Source: a virus. From it: a stretch of DNA of 29,606 bases. The position numbers and the translations under genes were made by a program. Below, piece by piece: positions 27,547-29,606 of this stretch. Under the pieces are notes generated by a model. The model was not told the origin of the DNA. It ran no database searches and saw only the letters and a list, made by a program, of their open reading frames with translations. The stretch spans positions 1 to 29,606 of the IMG/VR virus record IMGVR_UViG_3300032294_001180. The stretch is one strand, 5' to 3'. How positions within the stretch are numbered: position 1 is the stretch's first letter; every line of letters begins with the position of its first letter.

Positions 27547-27839
27547 GCGAAACAAAATTCACGCCGGGGCCTTGGAAGGTGACTGTTTCTGAGAATGGCA
27601 TTGATGTGGGCGTTGACGGACTAGATGGAGAGACAATAACCGGATGGATTGAACCATACGATGCCCATCTAATCGCCGCCGCGCCTGATATGTACGCTGA
27701 ACTTGAAGCGGCTATGAACGTGTTCAGGTTTTACCAAGGACACCATGCGGCCAAGGGTCACTCAGATAAAGAGCAGACTAATAAGCAGCACGCAGACAGG
27801 ATTGCTAAGGTCTTAGCCAAAGCCAGAGGTGAATCGTGA
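27543..27839 (+). CDS. Phage protein of the TPGPW / AHLIAAAP family
   Basis: ATG 27543 gives 98 residues. Near the N-terminus is KFTPGPWKV and further on DAHLIAAAPDMYAELEAAM, the two hallmarks of a family widespread in phages and prophages and still without known function. A C-terminal helix ends in a KVLAKARGES tail. The frame open from 27426 is rejected because it lies in the preceding membrane ORFs. It ends in the GTG start of the next gene. Confidence 0.8.
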   Translation: MSETKFTPGPWKVTVSENGIDVGVDGLDGETITGWIEPYDAHLIAAAPDMYAELEAAMNVFRFYQGHHAAKGHSDKEQTNKQHADRIAKVLAKARGES

Positions 27840-28240
27840 GTACCGCAACCGAACTTTTGAGCCGGGCGCTTGATGCCTTGGTGGAAGAAGCCCAATACCA
27901 CAATGACATTATGTTGCGTTGGCATGATGTGTTCTTGGACATTCGCACTTTCCTCGCCGCCGAGCCAGAAGCGGAGCCTGTAGGCCAGCGAAAAGTGTTT
28001 ATCTGCACAAATTGCGACTGTGTTTATGAGGTTCCAGTTTCTGAATGTGATTGTGCCTGCGGGGCCAACCAATTTACTGAGGCATTCATTGTTACCAGAC
28101 CCGAGCCAGCAAGAAAGCCGATGACGGAGGAGGAAATGCGAAAAGGAAGCGGTGAGTGGGCGCACTTACATAACATTTTTGAAGAAGGCATCCGCTACGC
28201 AGAAAAGCACCACGGGATAGGAGGGGATGACAATGGGTAA
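27836..28240 (+). CDS. Zn-ribbon phage protein with GTG start
   Basis: A 134-residue protein starting at GTG 27836 behind AGAGGTGA. An N-terminal helix (LLSRALDALVEEAQYHNDIM) is followed by the phage-typical 'FLAAEPEAEPVGQ' and a Cys-rich segment (ICTNCDCVYEVPVSECDCAC) with five Cys, probably a zinc knuckle or ribbon. The last third is acidic and helical. The overall plan recalls Ea22-like accessory proteins, but the family is not certain. It overlaps the next gene by 8 nt. Confidence 0.65.
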   Translation: MSTATELLSRALDALVEEAQYHNDIMLRWHDVFLDIRTFLAAEPEAEPVGQRKVFICTNCDCVYEVPVSECDCACGANQFTEAFIVTRPEPARKPMTEEEMRKGSGEWAHLHNIFEEGIRYAEKHHGIGGDDNG

Positions 28241-28583
28241 CTACGCATACAAGCATGAGGAGGACAAGATCATCAAGGAGTGGTATCCCAAGGAGGGACT
28301 TCCCGGTGCTGTGTTGAGACTTCAACTGGCGGGGTATAAACGGACGAACGGATCGGTGAGGCAGAGGGCACACCTGCTGAAGCTCAAGTCACCTTACTGC
28401 ATGAGGAACATTGGACCGACCCTACCCCCGACCATAAGCAAATGGAACCCCAAGTGGGACGCGCCCTACGCTAAAGCCCAAGATCTTATCAGTCAGGGAG
28501 TCACGGTATCCAACGCCTGTCGCATGGCAGGGATAGAGCGGAGTTTGTATTACACAATTCGGAAAGCGAAGGAGGGGAAATGA
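28233..28583 (+). CDS. DNA-binding protein with two helix-turn-helix-like regions
   Basis: A 116-residue protein; ATG 28233 lies seven bases behind GGAGG and is preferred to ATG 28227. The N-terminal 55 residues (HEEDKIIKEWYPKEGLPGAV and RTNGSVRQRAHLLKL) resemble SANT/GcrA-like helices. The C-terminal part (LISQGVTVSNACRMAGIERS, LYYTIRKAK) is a good helix-turn-helix with the 'G...AC..AGI.....Y...' pattern. It is the only clear DNA-binding candidate in the window besides TerS and the endonuclease, and hence a candidate transcriptional regulator. It is followed by an ORF overlapping its stop. Confidence 0.7.
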   Translation: MGNYAYKHEEDKIIKEWYPKEGLPGAVLRLQLAGYKRTNGSVRQRAHLLKLKSPYCMRNIGPTLPPTISKWNPKWDAPYAKAQDLISQGVTVSNACRMAGIERSLYYTIRKAKEGK

Positions 28584-28807
28584 GCGAAGCACCGAAGAAG
28601 ATTTGGTATAGCTTTGAGTACGAGAAAAGAATCATTGCAGGAGCAAATGAAGAAGATACCCAATACATCCGCGCAGACCTTGTTGATGGGTTGGTTGACC
28701 TTCTTGTCGAATGGCAAAACGTCACATCGGCAAATAAGGATTGGGATGACTACGAAATGCGTATTGAGTTTGCCCTTGCCGCGCTGAAAGCGTTGGAGGA
28801 AGAATGA
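28580..28807 (+). CDS. Small phage protein with YIRADLVD motif, 75 aa
   Basis: A 75-residue acidic protein (DTQYIRADLVDGLVDLLVEW). 'YIRADL' followed by an acidic helix occurs in many small phage proteins of unknown function. GGAGG precedes the start, which overlaps the previous stop as ATGA. It ends ATGA into the next ORF. Confidence 0.7.
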   Translation: MSEAPKKIWYSFEYEKRIIAGANEEDTQYIRADLVDGLVDLLVEWQNVTSANKDWDDYEMRIEFALAALKALEEE

Positions 28808-28992
28808 GCGAAGTAAAACCCCGCAGGTTGCGCGTATCGCACGAAGATATGGAACGTATCAACAGGTCGCTAGAAGTAGCGCGAAGGGTCGGTATGACAG
28901 AACGTGAAGCCCATGAACTGCGCAATGATCTGATTAAGATTTACGGAGAGGAGGTATCGAGTGTACGAGAGACCCGTACTGACAGCCGATGA
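28804..28992 (+). CDS. Small basic helical protein, 62 aa
   Basis: A 62-residue protein (MSEVKPRRLRVSHEDMERIN) with a helical body (REAHELRNDLIKIYGEEVSS). No family is recognised. GGAGG lies upstream. It overlaps the next gene by 32 nt, which is longer than usual here, so its C-terminus or the next start may be misassigned. Confidence 0.6.
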   Translation: MSEVKPRRLRVSHEDMERINRSLEVARRVGMTEREAHELRNDLIKIYGEEVSSVRETRTDSR

Positions 28993-29176
28993 GCCGAAGC
29001 TGAAGCTCGTCATGGACGAGAAGCCCCCGATGGGTACGAAGATCTACATGGTGAGTGAGTATGGCAATGGCATCATTGGTGACTTCCATCCCGAGCTCGG
29101 GATCGTAGCGTGGGCAGAACTACCGAAGCTCAGCAAAGAGCAGAGGAAACGCGTACAGGAGAAGAAAGATGATTAA
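28961..29176 (+). CDS. Unknown 71-aa protein with GTG start
   Basis: GTG 28961 follows GGAGG by seven bases. The protein (MYERPVLTADEPKLKLVMDE) has 'PPMGTKIYMVSEYGNGIIGD' and a basic tail (KLSKEQRKRVQEKKDD). No family is recognised. It is coupled to the next gene by an 8-nt overlap. Confidence 0.65.
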   Translation: MYERPVLTADEPKLKLVMDEKPPMGTKIYMVSEYGNGIIGDFHPELGIVAWAELPKLSKEQRKRVQEKKDD

Positions 29177-29579
29177 AGAATTTGTAGATCGGTTTATGGA
29201 GAACAAGGACGCTCTTCGAGCAAAGTTTGAAGCGGATTTTCCCGGCACATACAAAGATATCGTCAAGGCGGTGGCGGAGATCATCACATCTGAAGAGTAC
29301 GCCACCCATGATATTGACCCAGAGCGTATCCACGAGATCGATGACGGGGATTACCAAGGCACATTGGTCTATGTGATCGCAGAGAAAGGCTATCAGCCCT
29401 CCGACTATTACTACGTCAAAGTCGATTATGGTTCTTGTTCTGGGTGTGACACGCTGCAGCATATCGAATCCCAGCATTACTTTGCGGATGACAAAAAAGA
29501 ATCTATCGATGACCTGATGACACTAGCCCTGCACATCGTGCAAGGACTCAAGATGTTGGGAGAAGAAGATGGGAACTAA
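29169..29579 (+). CDS. Conserved phage protein with YGSCSGCDTLQ motif
   Basis: A 136-residue protein. The motif 'YGSCSGCDTLQHIES' (two Cys) follows 'TLVYVIAEKGYQPSDYYYVK'; I recognise this from phage and plasmid proteins of unknown function. The N-terminus is helical (VDRFMENKDALRAKFEADF). The two Cys could bind metal or be redox-active. GAGAAG lies before ATG. It overlaps the following ORF by 11 nt. Confidence 0.75.
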   Translation: MIKEFVDRFMENKDALRAKFEADFPGTYKDIVKAVAEIITSEEYATHDIDPERIHEIDDGDYQGTLVYVIAEKGYQPSDYYYVKVDYGSCSGCDTLQHIESQHYFADDKKESIDDLMTLALHIVQGLKMLGEEDGN

Positions 29580-29606
29580 ACACAAACACTACGATGTGAT
29601 CGTCGC
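29569..29606 (+). CDS. Partial CDS at the right edge
   Basis: ATG 29569 with GGAG upstream reads MGTKHKHYDVIV before the window ends. Short phage proteins with KHxxxIxAWA starts are common, but too little is seen to name it. It overlaps the previous gene by 11 nt. Confidence 0.5.
   Translation, partial: MGTKHKHYDVIV

Overview
The window is about 29.6 kb of a tailed double-stranded DNA phage (Caudoviricetes). This is shown by a complete head and packaging cluster: small and large terminase, portal, scaffold, HK97-fold capsid and head-tail adaptor-like proteins. Gene content (phage GroES, DUF3310 protein, GP88-like protein, MoxR/VWA module, many tiny overlapping ORFs with AGGAGG sites) fits an uncultured environmental phage of a Gram-negative host. 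Nothing here fixes the host. No integrase, DNA polymerase, primase or lysis gene is recognised, so the window is part of a larger genome.

Layout. Positions 1-14136 are on the minus strand and form the virion arm. It reads leftwards from TerS, through TerL, a DUF3310 protein, portal, a small ORF, a GroES-like co-chaperonin, scaffold, an unknown, a decoration-like protein and the major capsid protein. A strong intrinsic terminator with a new promoter abutting it follows the capsid gene. Beyond lie further structural proteins, several very basic mini-proteins, a GIY-YIG homing endonuclease, a Zn-ribbon protein and adaptor-like proteins. Genes are packed with ATGA/TAATG overlaps.

Positions 14137-14573 are a divergent control region with inverted and direct repeats and candidate promoters for both arms. 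Positions 14574-15943 hold a first rightward operon (one 225-aa unknown, three tiny ORFs, one 97-aa unknown) closed by a clear terminator at 15950-15980. Positions 15981-16549 are a gene-free, repeat-rich stretch: a 28-nt alternating purine-pyrimidine tract, GC hairpins, two copies of a 19-nt palindrome and an AT-rich inverted repeat. It is a candidate origin or control region and is followed by a 333-aa unknown protein.

Positions 17551-29606 are rightward early or accessory genes. Two good sigma70-type promoters (17636-17664 and 21032-21059) each make a leader that begins with a hairpin and then carries the palindrome AACCCTGACSGTCAGGGTT in front of the first gene. Seven copies of the palindrome occur between 16088 and 21162 and I saw none elsewhere; at three gene junctions its left end supplies the upstream stop codon. 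The second promoter starts the most interesting block: a DUF3150-like protein, a MoxR-type AAA+ ATPase, a small unknown and a protein joining an HExxH metallopeptidase-like domain to a VWA/MIDAS domain (21183-24694). This has the architecture of a MoxR-VWA remodelling machine, here phage-borne. Downstream are about twenty small ORFs: Zn ribbons, an HPD-motif (J-like) protein, single-pass membrane peptides, a two-HTH DNA-binding protein and several widespread phage families of unknown function.
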